Below, one piece after another: positions 17,063 to 25,224 of a stretch of 64,000 nt of DNA. The first letter of the stretch is position 1, and every line of letters begins with the position of its first letter. Made by a program: the position numbers and the translations under genes. The stretch spans positions 23,753-87,752 of the forward strand of contig JAGWSF010000120.1 in assembly GCA_028876385.1 (NCBI GenBank). The letters run 5' to 3'. The notes beneath the pieces are model-generated. The model made no database searches. It was not told the DNA's origin and saw nothing but the letters and a program-made list of their open reading frames with translations. The DNA is from Acidobacteriota bacterium (lineage in GTDB: Bacteria; Actinomycetota; Acidimicrobiia; Acidimicrobiales; Palsa-688).

Positions 17063-17097
17063 GTTGCGTTGTGCTGTTGAATCAGCGTTGAACGCAT
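17063..17097 (+). repeat. Arm-type repeat, right copy
   Basis: This 35-bp segment matches 1441-1475 with one mismatch and has the same orientation. It lies between the integrase start and the right attachment site, where integrase arm sites are expected. Confidence 0.6.
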
Positions 17098-17116
17098 GCC
17101 AGTTTAGGGCGTTTTC

Positions 17117-17168
17117 GGCGTCCCGGGGAGGGCCTCCGGGGCGGCCCCAGGGCCCTCTCCCCGACGCC
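17117..17168. repeat. Long GC-rich hairpin between integrase and tRNA-Ser
   Basis: GGCGTC (17117-17122) pairs with GACGCC (17163-17168). GGGGAG-GGCC (to 17134) pairs with GGCCCTCTCCCC (17151-17162) apart from a small bulge. The structure could insulate the tRNA promoter from the integrase promoter or act in recombination. It has no counterpart at the left end of the element. Confidence 0.5.
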
Positions 17169-17237
17169 TCCTGAGCGGCCAGAAAATGCCCTCTGAGCAG
17201 GACTTTAAGGGGGTGAGCGCGGTCCTCCATGGTCTGC

Positions 17238-17243
17238 TACAGT
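17238..17243 (+). promoter_or_regulatory. Candidate extended -10 of tRNA-Ser, carried by the element
   Basis: TGCTACAGT (17236-17243 gives TG plus TACAGT) lies 10 bp upstream of the tRNA first base. The same motif occurs at the same place before the left tRNA fragment (near 1267-1274). The element thus appears to supply its own copy of the tRNA promoter. Confidence 0.45.
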
Positions 17244-17252
17244 TGTCATCAG

Positions 17253-17343
17253 GGAGAGGTGCGAGAGCGGCCGAATCGGACTCACTGCTAATGAGTTGAC
17301 CTCTAACCGGGGTCCGGGGGTTCAAATCCCCCCCTCTCCGCCA
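17253..17343 (+). tRNA. tRNA-Ser(GCT), CCA encoded
   Basis: The acceptor strands GGAGAGG (17253-17259) and CCTCTCC (17333-17339) pair fully. The anticodon stem ACTCA/TGAGT encloses CTGCTAA with anticodon GCT. A long variable arm typical of serine tRNAs, the T loop GTTCAAA, discriminator G and an encoded CCA (17341-17343) follow. It reads AGC and AGU codons. Its first 39 bases double as the right attachment site. Confidence 0.97.
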
Positions 17344-17375
17344 GGATGCTCCCGGATGTCCAATAGAGTTGCTCG

Positions 17376-18275
17376 ATGGAGAACGTCGGGGGTCTGCAGG
17401 ACCGGGTCAACTCCATCGTGTGGTACCACACCATGGACCTCGGTAACGGTGTCGTCACTGACGGGTTCTGCAAGACGTATCTGGGGGCGGACCATTTGCC
17501 GGACTTTGAGGCCAAGTCCGTGCTCGACATCGGGGCGTGGGATGGCTACTACTCGTTCCTGGCCGAGCGAGCCGGGGCGTCGAGGGTGGTGGCGGTCGAC
17601 CACTACGCGTGGGGTGTGGACTTCGCCAAGCGCAACCCGTACTGGGTTGAATGCCACGAAGCGGGCGTCCTGCCTGATCACAGCCGCGACACGACCGAAT
17701 TCTGGGACCCCGATATGCCCGGGAAGCGGGGCTTCGACATCGCTCACGAGGCCTACGCCAGCCGCGTCGAGGCGGTGGTGGCCAACTTCGCCACTGTCGA
17801 CCCGAGCAGCCTGGGCACCTTCGACGTCGTTCTGTTCCTCGGCGTGCTGTACCACCTCAGAGAGCCCCTGGCCGCCCTGGAGGCGGTGCGGCGCCTGACC
17901 GGCGGGGTGGCGGTGATCGAAACGGAAGCGCTCCTGATCCCGGGCCGGGACGGCTGGTCCGGGCTGGAGTTCACGGCTGGCTGCTACCGGGGCTACGACT
18001 ACAGCAACTGGTTCACCCCGACGCTCGAAGCCCTTCACGAGATGTGCCGCGCTGCGGGGTTCTCGAGGGTGACGACGATGATCGGCGCCCCCTCGCCGCC
18101 CTCTCCGACCACCGCCGGACCGGTGCGCCAGACCGGGGACTGGCGTTCGGAGGCCCTCCGAATCCAGAGGGGGGTGCGCCGCCGGGTGGGCTACGCGTTG
18201 CACCCACCCCTGCCGGTGCCGGCGCCGCCGCCCGAACCGGTCCACTACCGGGCGTTGGTCCACGCCTACGCCTAG
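17376..18275 (+). CDS. SAM-dependent methyltransferase, CmoB/DUF1698-like
   Basis: The 299-aa protein has a class I methyltransferase fold: motif I VLDIGAWDGYYSFLAERAGA, acidic motif II VVAVDHY and motif IV FDVVLFLGVLYHLREPLAAL. The lead-in IVWYHTMDLGNGVVTDG is typical of the CmoB-like (DUF1698) family, members of which modify tRNA wobble uridine or small molecules. The exact substrate is unknown. ATG 17376 is preceded by TAGAGT 6 nt upstream and no ribosome binding site, suggesting a leaderless message. The gene starts 32 bp after tRNA-Ser. Confidence 0.82.
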   Translation: MENVGGLQDRVNSIVWYHTMDLGNGVVTDGFCKTYLGADHLPDFEAKSVLDIGAWDGYYSFLAERAGASRVVAVDHYAWGVDFAKRNPYWVECHEAGVLPDHSRDTTEFWDPDMPGKRGFDIAHEAYASRVEAVVANFATVDPSSLGTFDVVLFLGVLYHLREPLAALEAVRRLTGGVAVIETEALLIPGRDGWSGLEFTAGCYRGYDYSNWFTPTLEALHEMCRAAGFSRVTTMIGAPSPPSPTTAGPVRQTGDWRSEALRIQRGVRRRVGYALHPPLPVPAPPPEPVHYRALVHAYA

Positions 18276-18682
18276 AGCCGGAAGTCACCCGACCAGAACC
18301 GCCCGACTACCGTCCCGCCAGGGCCAGGCCGGCGCCCAGGTGCACGTCAAACTGAACCGGGTGGCACCGGGCCAGGACCGGGGTCTACCGGCCGGACGGG
18401 ACGTTCGAGGGCCGTCTCCCGCTCGGCGGCCCTCGTACCCACCCCTTGTCCCGGTACCCAGACGGCGAGCGTGGTGTGCACGACCACGGCGAGTGCTTAT
18501 GGGGTACTGCCGTGATCGTAGGGAAGCTCATCGCCGCGGCGGTATGGCCCAGTAGGGGCATTTGTGCGTTCTGGGGGGACTAGTCCGCCGGGTGCCGGGC
18601 TGGGGGATGGCGGCCGTGGGCGAGCCGCCGACCGGCTCTCGGTCGCTGGCCGGTTGCGCTCCGCGACGGGGATACTGGAGGG
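18276..18682. other. 407-bp intergenic stretch, possible gene remnant
   Basis: No intact gene is supported. One plus-strand frame (about 18350-18584) reads YRPDGTFEGRLPLGGPRTHPLSRYPDGERGVHDHGECLWGTAVIVGK and looks protein-like, but it lacks a clear start and ribosome binding site. It may be a remnant. Confidence 0.4.
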
Positions 18683-19525
18683 GTGACAGCTGCGGGAACC
18701 ACCGACGGTCGCCCCCCGGTCCGGTACCGCCGGCGCCGGGCTCAACCGGGCCGTCGGGGTGGACGCACCTACCCCCTCAAGTGGGTGGCGGCCGGCCTGG
18801 CCGTCGTGGCCGCCGTGCTCATCGGCGGCCCCTACCTGTACTTCGCGGTGATCGAGGGCAATCCCCCGGCCCGCCTGCAGCTGCCTCCTGCCGCCGGGGT
18901 GGCTCCCGGCACGGCCGCCCCGGGGCCGGTGACCGGAACCTGGGTCGCCTCGACGGGATCGCAGGCCGGCTACCGGGTGGATGAGTTGCTCTTCGGCCAG
19001 ACCCACACCGCCGTCGGGCGGACCTCCAAGGTGACGGGCGGTGTGACCATCTCCGGCACCGAGGTGACTGCTGCCGACTTCTCCGTCGACATGGCCAGCG
19101 TGAAATCCGACCAGGGATCGAGAGACGTGCAGTTCCGGGGGTTCATCATGCGGACCGCCGACTACCCCACGGCGGCGTTCCGCCTCACCTCCCCCATCCA
19201 GCTGGGCGCCGTTCCCGCCATCGGGCAGAAGATCGCCGAGCAGGCCGTGGGCGACCTCACGATGCGCGGCGTGCGACGGTCGATCACCTTCACCCTCGGC
19301 GCGGAGCGCCTCTCTGCGGACACCCTCGACATCAATGCCGAAATCCCCATTCGCTTCTCCGACTGGCACATCCCCAACCCGTCCTTCGCGGTGGCCAGGG
19401 TGGGAAGCACGGGTACCCTCGAGGTGCTGCTGCGCCTCGTCGCCGCCGACTCCTCGGGTCGGCCGCTGCACCCCCAGCCGACGCCCCGGTCGACCACCAC
19501 GGTGTTCGTGCCCGGCCAGTTCTGA
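18683..19525 (+). CDS. YceI-family protein, membrane-anchored
   Basis: The 280-aa protein has an Arg-rich cytoplasmic N-terminus and one membrane segment (WVAAGLAVVAAVLIGGPYLYFAVI, about residues 33-56). A YceI lipocalin-like barrel follows (GYRVDELLFGQTHTAVGRTSKVTGGVTISG, VDMASVKSDQGSRDVQFRG, DLTMRGVRRSITFTL). YceI proteins bind isoprenoid-like lipids outside the cytoplasm. GTG 18683 has GGAGG unusually close, only 1-2 nt away. It is transcribed alone between the methyltransferase and the amidase. Confidence 0.85.
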   Translation: MTAAGTTDGRPPVRYRRRRAQPGRRGGRTYPLKWVAAGLAVVAAVLIGGPYLYFAVIEGNPPARLQLPPAAGVAPGTAAPGPVTGTWVASTGSQAGYRVDELLFGQTHTAVGRTSKVTGGVTISGTEVTAADFSVDMASVKSDQGSRDVQFRGFIMRTADYPTAAFRLTSPIQLGAVPAIGQKIAEQAVGDLTMRGVRRSITFTLGAERLSADTLDINAEIPIRFSDWHIPNPSFAVARVGSTGTLEVLLRLVAADSSGRPLHPQPTPRSTTTVFVPGQF

Positions 19526-19594
19526 GCGGTTGCTTCCGGGCGGGGTGGCGGTGGCGTTGTCACAGTCCCGCGTGGCGGCGTTATGGTCTGCGTC

Positions 19595-21034
19595 ATGGGG
19601 GAACGAGACGACATATTCGCCAGTGCCCGGCGGTTGGCCGGGGCCATCCGACTCGGTGAGCTGAGCCCGTCGGAGGCACTGGACACCTGCCTGGAGCGGG
19701 TCGACCGGCTCAACCCGGAGTTGGTGGCGGTGATCTGGCGCAACGATGATGACGCCCGCGAGCGGGCTCGCCAGGCCACCGACCGCCTGGCCCGGACCCC
19801 GTCGGGCGAGCGAGGGGACCTCCCGCCGTTCTTCGGTGTGCCGCTGCCGGTCAAGGACCTGACCGCAGTGGCCGGATGGCCGGTCACCTACGGTTCCTGG
19901 GCCGCGCCCGACCGTCTCTCGGACGAGAGCGCCCTCGTCGTGGAGGCCTTCGAGCGGGGCGGCTTCCTCCTGACGGGTAGGACCAACACCCCCGAGTTCG
20001 GGCCCATCACCGCCGCCGAGAACGTCCGCTACGGGGTGTCGCGCAACCCCTGGGACCTCGATCGCACCCCGGGCGGCTCGAGCGGCGGGGCCGCCGCCGC
20101 GGTGGCCGCCGGCATGTTCCCCGTCGCCCACGCCAACGACGGTGGTGGCTCCATCCGGATCCCGGCGTCGTGCTGTGGGCTGGTCGGCTTGAAGGTGAGC
20201 CGGGGCCGGGTCCCCAACCGGGTCAACTCCTGGGAGGGGGGTTCGGTGGAGGGCGTCGTCTCCCGGGACGTCGCCGACACCGCCGCCGTCCTGGACGTCA
20301 TATCGGGGTTCGACCGGGGCCTCTGGTACAACGCGCCCCCGCCGGCACGGCCCTTCGCCGACGAGGTGGGCTCCGATCCCGGTTCGCTCAGGGTGGGCCT
20401 GGTCGAGACCGCACCGTTCGGTCTGCCGCTGGACCAGGTCTGCCGGGACGCCGTCGGCCACGCCGGGCGGCTCCTGGAGTCCATGGGCCACCGGGTCGAG
20501 CCGGTGAGCTTCGAGATACCCGACGAGTTCCTCGCCGCCTTCTTGAACGTGGTCAACAGCGGGCTGGCCGATTACGACGACATCGACTGGGACCGGGCCG
20601 AACCACACGTTCGGGCCAACCGGGCCGCCGCCCTGCAGGTCGACAGCCTCTCCTACGTGCGTTCGGTGCACCAACTGCAGCGCTTCACCCGGGAGCTCGT
20701 GGCCCGGTGGGGCACCGAGTTCGATGTGCTGCTGACACCGACCATGAGCATCGCCCCGCCACGCGCCGGGGAGATACTGGCCGCCGTCCACGAGGGGGCG
20801 GGCGGGGGACCGGCCCTGCAGGTCTTCCAGATGGCCGTCTTCACCTCGGGATTCAATATGACCGGCCAGCCCGCCGTGTCGCTGCCCACCTACTCCACCG
20901 AGCAGGGACTACCCATCGGGGTGCAGGTGGTGGGGGGACCGTGGGAGGAGGCTCTCCTCCTGCGACTGGCCGCCCAGATGGAGCCGGCGGCCGGATGGTT
21001 GGACCGCCGGCCCGAGCCCCGACCGGCGCCCTGA
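19595..21034 (+). CDS. Amidase-signature hydrolase
   Basis: The 479-aa protein belongs to the amidase signature family that hydrolyses amide bonds. The catalytic Ser-cisSer-Lys triad is visible: Lys in PFFGVPLPVKDLTAVAG and the serines in TPGGSSGGAAAAVAAGMFPVAHANDGGGSIRIPA. The C-terminal TGQPAVSLPTYSTEQGLPIGVQVVGGPWEE block is also typical. The substrate is unknown, and GatA is unlikely because gatB and gatC are absent. ATG 19595 is preferred over 19583. TATGGT ends 7 nt before it and there is no ribosome binding site, which fits a leaderless start. Confidence 0.88.
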   Translation: MGERDDIFASARRLAGAIRLGELSPSEALDTCLERVDRLNPELVAVIWRNDDDARERARQATDRLARTPSGERGDLPPFFGVPLPVKDLTAVAGWPVTYGSWAAPDRLSDESALVVEAFERGGFLLTGRTNTPEFGPITAAENVRYGVSRNPWDLDRTPGGSSGGAAAAVAAGMFPVAHANDGGGSIRIPASCCGLVGLKVSRGRVPNRVNSWEGGSVEGVVSRDVADTAAVLDVISGFDRGLWYNAPPPARPFADEVGSDPGSLRVGLVETAPFGLPLDQVCRDAVGHAGRLLESMGHRVEPVSFEIPDEFLAAFLNVVNSGLADYDDIDWDRAEPHVRANRAAALQVDSLSYVRSVHQLQRFTRELVARWGTEFDVLLTPTMSIAPPRAGEILAAVHEGAGGGPALQVFQMAVFTSGFNMTGQPAVSLPTYSTEQGLPIGVQVVGGPWEEALLLRLAAQMEPAAGWLDRRPEPRPAP

Positions 21035-21176
21035 CCCGACCGACGACCTGAAGCCCTCCGGCGGGTGACTCGGGCGTGTCCGCGGCCGAGCCCCGGCCGG
21101 GTGGGCCCGCCTAGACGTCGGAGGGTGTTGGGGCCGGGCCCCGCTGGGTATAGGCGCCTGCGGGGAGGTCAGAGAC

Positions 21177-22826
21177 ATGACGACACTCGCAGATACTGGA
21201 AACCTTCGCTCGGCGGGCGGCAACTTCAGTTTGGTCCCGGCCCGCATCGACCGGCTCCGGTGGTCCCGGTTCCATACCCGCCTGGTGATCGCCCTCGGGG
21301 TGGCCTGGGTCCTCGACGGGCTGGAGATCACCATCGCCTCCAACTCGACGTCGATCATCTCCTCGAAGGCCGCCCTGCACATGTCGTCGGCGTCGGTCTC
21401 GTTCTCGGTGGGCACCGTCTACCTGCTCGGCGAGGTCGCCGGCGCCATCTTCTTCGGGCGGCTGTCGGATTCGTGGGGACGGCGCAACCTGTTCATGATC
21501 ACGCTGGGCGTCTACCTGCTCGGCGGGGGACTTACGGCGCTCACCCTGGGCCACAGCGAAGGATGGGTCCTCTGGCTGGACCTGACCCGTTTCGTGGCCG
21601 GTATGGGTATCGGAGGCGAGTACGCGGCCATCAACTCGGCCATCGACGAACTGATCCCGGCCCGCTACCGGGGGCGGGTCGACATCGCCGTAAACGGCAC
21701 CTACTGGGGCGGGGCGCTGATCGCGTCGGTGCTGTTCCTCGAGGTGGTCAAGCACCTGCCCATGTCCTACTCGTGGCGGGTCGCCTTCCTGTTCGGCCCG
21801 GCGCTGGGCTTCGTCGTACTGTTCGTGCGCAAGAACCTGCCCGAGAGCCCCCGCTGGCTGCTCATGCACGGCCGGGTGGAGGAGGCCGAGGCGGCCGTGG
21901 CCGAGATCGAGCGGCACACCGTCGACTCGGGCGGGTCGCTCGACGAGGTGGACGAATCCAAGGCCATCGAGGTTCGTCCCCCCAGCCAGACCGGCTTCAT
22001 CGCCCTCGGCCGGACCCTGGCCGTCACCTACCCGAGGCGGACCGTGCTGGGCGCCTCGCTCATGATCACCCAGTCGTTCCTGTACAACGCCATCTTCTTC
22101 ACCTACTCGCTGGTGCTGACCAAGGTCTACGGGGTGAGCAGCGGGTCCACGGCCTACTACTTCATGGCCTTCGCCGCCGGGAACTTCATCGGGCCGCTCC
22201 TCCTCGGACACCTCTTCGACAGCATCGGCCGGCGCAAGATGATCGCCGGCACCTACAGCATCTCGGCCGTGCTCCTCGCGGTCAGCGCGGTGCTGTTCAA
22301 AGCCGGCGACCTGACCGCACTCACCCAGACCCTGTGCTGGTGCGTGATCTTCTTCTTCGCATCGGCCGGCGCGTCAGCGGCCTACCTGACGGTCAGCGAG
22401 ATCTTTCCCGTGGAGGTACGGGCCAAGGCCATCGCCGTGTTCTTCGCCGTGGCGCAGTTCTTCGGATCGTTCGGGCCGTGGGTGTACGGCGAGCTGATCG
22501 GCAACGGCACCAACCACACCGCCCTGTTCATCGGATACCTGCTCGGGGCGGGGGTCATGCTGCTCGGAGCGGTGATCGAGGCCGTCCTCGGGGTCGACGC
22601 CGAGGGCCGGTCCCTGGAGGACATCGCCCTGCCGCTCGCCCTGCAGGGCGACTCGCCCTCCCCTCACCTCGGTGCGCTCACCGGTGCGCCTCGGCCGCCG
22701 GCCGCCCGCTCGGTGCTGGATCTTCGTCCGAGCGGGTCAGACTCCGCCGGTGGGGCGCCGGGGCCGGTCGCCGGCGAGGGCGCCGACGGGCCGGGCCGGG
22801 ACCCCTCGGAGCGGCGCTCCCCCTGA
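21177..22826 (+). CDS. MFS transporter (sugar/organic-acid porter type)
   Basis: The 549-aa membrane protein has about 12 helices. It carries the MFS loop motifs GRLSDSWGRRNLF after helix 2, RFVAGMGIGGEYAAINSAIDELIPARYRGR (PESPRW follows helix 6) and GHLFDSIGRRKM in the second half. The pattern suits the sugar/metabolite:H+ symporters. A Pro/Ser/Ala-rich tail of about 75 residues is cytoplasmic and unusual. ATG 21177 is preceded by GGGGAGG. The substrate cannot be predicted. It is followed by tandem hairpins at 22828-22873. Confidence 0.88.
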   Translation: MTTLADTGNLRSAGGNFSLVPARIDRLRWSRFHTRLVIALGVAWVLDGLEITIASNSTSIISSKAALHMSSASVSFSVGTVYLLGEVAGAIFFGRLSDSWGRRNLFMITLGVYLLGGGLTALTLGHSEGWVLWLDLTRFVAGMGIGGEYAAINSAIDELIPARYRGRVDIAVNGTYWGGALIASVLFLEVVKHLPMSYSWRVAFLFGPALGFVVLFVRKNLPESPRWLLMHGRVEEAEAAVAEIERHTVDSGGSLDEVDESKAIEVRPPSQTGFIALGRTLAVTYPRRTVLGASLMITQSFLYNAIFFTYSLVLTKVYGVSSGSTAYYFMAFAAGNFIGPLLLGHLFDSIGRRKMIAGTYSISAVLLAVSAVLFKAGDLTALTQTLCWCVIFFFASAGASAAYLTVSEIFPVEVRAKAIAVFFAVAQFFGSFGPWVYGELIGNGTNHTALFIGYLLGAGVMLLGAVIEAVLGVDAEGRSLEDIALPLALQGDSPSPHLGALTGAPRPPAARSVLDLRPSGSDSAGGAPGPVAGEGADGPGRDPSERRSP

Positions 22827-22827
22827 A

Positions 22828-22873
22828 GCAGCGCCGGCCCGGGGACCGGCGCAGCGCCGGCCCGGGGACCGGC
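22828..22873. terminator. Tandem hairpin terminators after the MFS gene
   Basis: A 23-bp unit occurs twice without a break (22828-22850 and 22851-22873). Each unit contains GCCGG and CCGGC arms around CCCGGGGA. The units lie 2 bp after the MFS stop, between it and the convergent gene at 22920, so a bidirectional terminator is likely even though T-runs are absent. Confidence 0.55.
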
Positions 22874-22919
22874 AGGTCCTCGGGCCGGGATCGCCGCGGG
22901 GTCGGCGCCGGCCCGCCTG

Positions 22920-23393
22920 TCAGGTGATCGGATCGGCCGGGCTGGTCTGTTCGATCTGCTCGACGGCCTCGTCCACGGTGGTTACCGCGGTGAGGTCCAC
23001 GCAGTCGTCGGAAGGGGCCGGTTCGTCGCCGTCGCCCACCTCGGCCCAGACGATCTTGCCCTGGTCCCGGTTCTCCATGCCCCACGCCTGCGACACCGCC
23101 GACACCAGGGCCAGCCCCCGGCCGCTGGTGGCGTCAGGGGGTGCCGGCGAAACCACCGGCAGGCGGGGGTTCTCGTCGTAGACCTCGATGCGGACGCGCG
23201 ACGGCCGGGCCTCGACGCGCAGCACCACGGCGGTCCGGGCGTGGAGTACGGCGTTGGTGACCAGCTCGCTGGCCACCAACACGGCGCTGTCGAGGTGCTC
23301 GGCCACATCCCAGCTCTCGAGGCGGTCGCGGACGAATCGACGGGCCGCCGTGACCATCTCCGGGTTGCTCTCGAACTCCAGACAATCATCCAC
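22920..23393 (-). CDS. RsbW-like ATP-binding anti-sigma/regulatory kinase
   Basis: The 157-aa protein has a single HATPase_c domain. The N-box is in VLVASELVTNAVLHA, the G1 box in VRIEVYDENPRLP, and the G2 box in ATSGRGLALVSAVSQAWG. Such stand-alone ATPases act as anti-sigma factors or protein kinases in partner-switch signalling and could pair with SpoIIE-type phosphatases such as the one at the left edge. The GTG start at 23393 is the only suitable one. The C-terminal 30 residues are acidic. Confidence 0.85.
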   Translation of the reverse strand: MDDCLEFESNPEMVTAARRFVRDRLESWDVAEHLDSAVLVASELVTNAVLHARTAVVLRVEARPSRVRIEVYDENPRLPVVSPAPPDATSGRGLALVSAVSQAWGMENRDQGKIVWAEVGDGDEPAPSDDCVDLTAVTTVDEAVEQIEQTSPADPIT

Positions 23394-23481
23394 GCGGCCA
23401 GCTGCCTCACCATTTGAGGGGCGGGGTTCGAGGTCGCCGGGCCACGAGCCAGGGATCTCGACCCCCAGATTTATAGCAGAC

Positions 23482-24000
23482 CTAACTGTCCTGTTCGGGG
23501 CTTGCGAGACTAGACGTGGCGACTGTCCCGAAAATGGTGATCACGAACAGCACGAAGGTGATCACGTGGACCGAGGTGCACCACTCGCAGATGGCCCTCA
23601 CCCGGTACAGCTCGTAGTAGACCAGGCGTAGGGCCGACGCCAGCCCGACCACGCACCAGGCCACCCGGCCGGCTCTAACCGCCGTGGCCGTGGCCCGCCA
23701 CGCCCAGGGCGACTGCAGCGGCACCATCACCACGAAGTACACCAGCCCGAGCAGGGCGACGGGGATCCCGAACCACATGGACCAGGGGCTGGTCGTCACC
23801 TTGGCGCAGTTGATCAGGCTGCCCGCCCCGCCCGTCGGGCAGGCCAGCGACGTGGAGCCGGTGTAGTGCTCGTAGGTGAGATAGGCGCTGACGCCGAGAC
23901 CCACCACCGACAGGGCCGTACCGGTCAGCCACGGCCAGCGGGGTCGGTCGGCACCGAGGGGCTCGACTTCGGGGCCCGAGACCCTGGTGGCGTCGGCCAT
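23482..24000 (-). CDS. VKOR-family membrane thiol oxidoreductase
   Basis: The 172-aa protein has four or five membrane helices. The cysteines of a vitamin K epoxide reductase homologue are in place: Cys54 and Cys65 (ACPTGGAGSLINC) and the active-site pair Cys138 and Cys141 (ICEWC), with a Ser/Thr-rich stretch between. VKOR re-oxidises the extracytoplasmic thiol oxidase using quinone. It follows the thioredoxin-like gene by 15 bp on the same strand, so the two probably form a disulfide-forming pair. Confidence 0.9.
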   Translation of the reverse strand: MADATRVSGPEVEPLGADRPRWPWLTGTALSVVGLGVSAYLTYEHYTGSTSLACPTGGAGSLINCAKVTTSPWSMWFGIPVALLGLVYFVVMVPLQSPWAWRATATAVRAGRVAWCVVGLASALRLVYYELYRVRAICEWCTSVHVITFVLFVITIFGTVATSSLASPEQDS

Positions 24001-24015
24001 GGCCGGGTGGGCGGC

Positions 24016-25002
24016 TCAGCCGCCGTTCGCCGGGGTGGAGGTCCCGGTGTTACCCGACGAGGTGACCGGGGCGTTGACCTTGGCCACCGCGGCGCAGACG
24101 CTGCTCGGCTGGTCCTTGGTCATGTTGCACAGGTACTTGGTGAACACCGCCGCCGCCGAGTTGATCTGGGCCCCGATGGTGTTGTTGTTGCTGCCCACCG
24201 AGGCGAGGATGTCCGAGAAGCTCTTGTAGTAGATGGTCTGCGGGTTGTACTGGGCCGACTCGAGGACGGCCTGGCCCCCGAAGTCGATGAAGGGGAAGGC
24301 CAGGTTGGTCCCCTCATTGGCCGTCCACACGGCCTGCTCGGCGTTGGTCAGCTTCTCCAGGGTCTTGTAGTAGCTGCCGCTCGGCTGGTTGGTGTAGAGC
24401 TCTTTGGGCACGAAGCTCAGGTAGGGGCTCGAATAGGTGGAGCCGTAGTAGGTCCAGGTGCCGGCGTCGCCGTCGGACACCGCCGAGTGGGTGGTCCCGA
24501 GGTTGGTGAAGGTGCCGAACTTCATCAAGGCGATGGTCATGGGCCAGCGCTCGGCGGCGCAGATGGGACAGAACTCGGCCCCGATGAACAACACTTCGGG
24601 CTTGCCGTTCTGGGTGAGGGGTCCCCCGGCTGCGGTGCTGGCGTAGGTGGTGGGCGTGATCCGCCCGTTGCCCTCGACCAGGGTGGAGACGGTGATGGCG
24701 TTGACCTGGTCCACCGCGGCGGCCGGCGCCGGGCTGCGGGGAGCGCCGCCGCCACCACCGGAAACGCTGAACGCGACGACCACGACGATGATCACCACGG
24801 CTGCACCGACGGCCAGGATGGCGTAGGTACGGTTGCGGCGATGGGCCGCCTGGCGGGCCTGGCGACCGCGAGCCGGCGGGGCGCTGCGGACCGGGCCGCC
24901 ACCCGGGCGGGGGCGGTTGGCGCCTTTACCCTTGCCGGCGCGAGGCGGTACCGCCGCCTTGGCGCGTGGAGCCTGGTCGTCGGGGGGGCGGGCCTCGCTC
25001 AC
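24016..25002 (-). CDS. DUF929/thioredoxin-like membrane-anchored protein
   Basis: The protein is about 328 aa. It has a long Arg/Pro/Ala-rich cytoplasmic N-terminus, one membrane segment (TYAILAVGAAVVIIVVVVAFSV) and an extracytoplasmic domain with the thioredoxin-like motif VLFIGAEFCPICAAERWPM. DUF929 proteins next to VKOR are taken as disulfide-forming partners. GTG 25002 is chosen because TAGGAT ends exactly 7 nt upstream and no ribosome binding site is present, suggesting a leaderless start. An in-frame GTG at 25047 is the alternative. A Ser/Thr/Asn/Gly tail ends the protein. Confidence 0.8.
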   Translation of the reverse strand: MSEARPPDDQAPRAKAAVPPRAGKGKGANRPRPGGGPVRSAPPARGRQARQAAHRRNRTYAILAVGAAVVIIVVVVAFSVSGGGGGAPRSPAPAAAVDQVNAITVSTLVEGNGRITPTTYASTAAGGPLTQNGKPEVLFIGAEFCPICAAERWPMTIALMKFGTFTNLGTTHSAVSDGDAGTWTYYGSTYSSPYLSFVPKELYTNQPSGSYYKTLEKLTNAEQAVWTANEGTNLAFPFIDFGGQAVLESAQYNPQTIYYKSFSDILASVGSNNNTIGAQINSAAAVFTKYLCNMTKDQPSSVCAAVAKVNAPVTSSGNTGTSTPANGG

Positions 25003-25127
25003 GGGCCAAATCCTACGAGACAGTTGAAGGCGGCGCCGGTCGCTCACCCGGTCGGGTCAAAGGGGCCGCCCGCGGATCCGCCCGCGGCCCGCCCGGCCGC
25101 CGAGACATATTTCACTTTTGTCGGGTA

Positions 25128-25155
25128 TTGCCGGATGGTCCGACCGGTGTATATA
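25128..25155 (+). promoter_or_regulatory. Promoter of the PF10118-like gene
   Basis: TTGCCG (25128-25133) and TATATA (25150-25155) are separated by 16 bp in an AT-rich patch that stands out from its surroundings. The gene's GTG lies 70 bp downstream, after GGAGGAGGAG. Confidence 0.55.
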
Positions 25156-25224
25156 ACTACTACTAGTACGAAAAAGAAGGGGCTGGCTGCCCGTACAGAC
25201 GGCCCGTACTGGAGGAGGAGACCC

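Noticed and set aside
18497..20791. Minus-strand frame of 764 codons opposite the YceI-like and amidase genes
   Set aside because: The sense strand holds two clear families with catalytic motifs. The antisense frame is Arg/Gly/His-rich with no motif.
22828..22873. Two 23-bp repeats considered as a CRISPR or IS end
   Set aside because: The copies adjoin with no spacer, and each forms a hairpin just after a stop codon, so terminators explain them better.
23866..25200. Plus-strand frame opposite the VKOR and thioredoxin-like genes, joined to the PF10118-like gene
   Set aside because: The stretch before 25225 is antisense noise. The real protein starts at GTG 25225 after a strong ribosome binding site.
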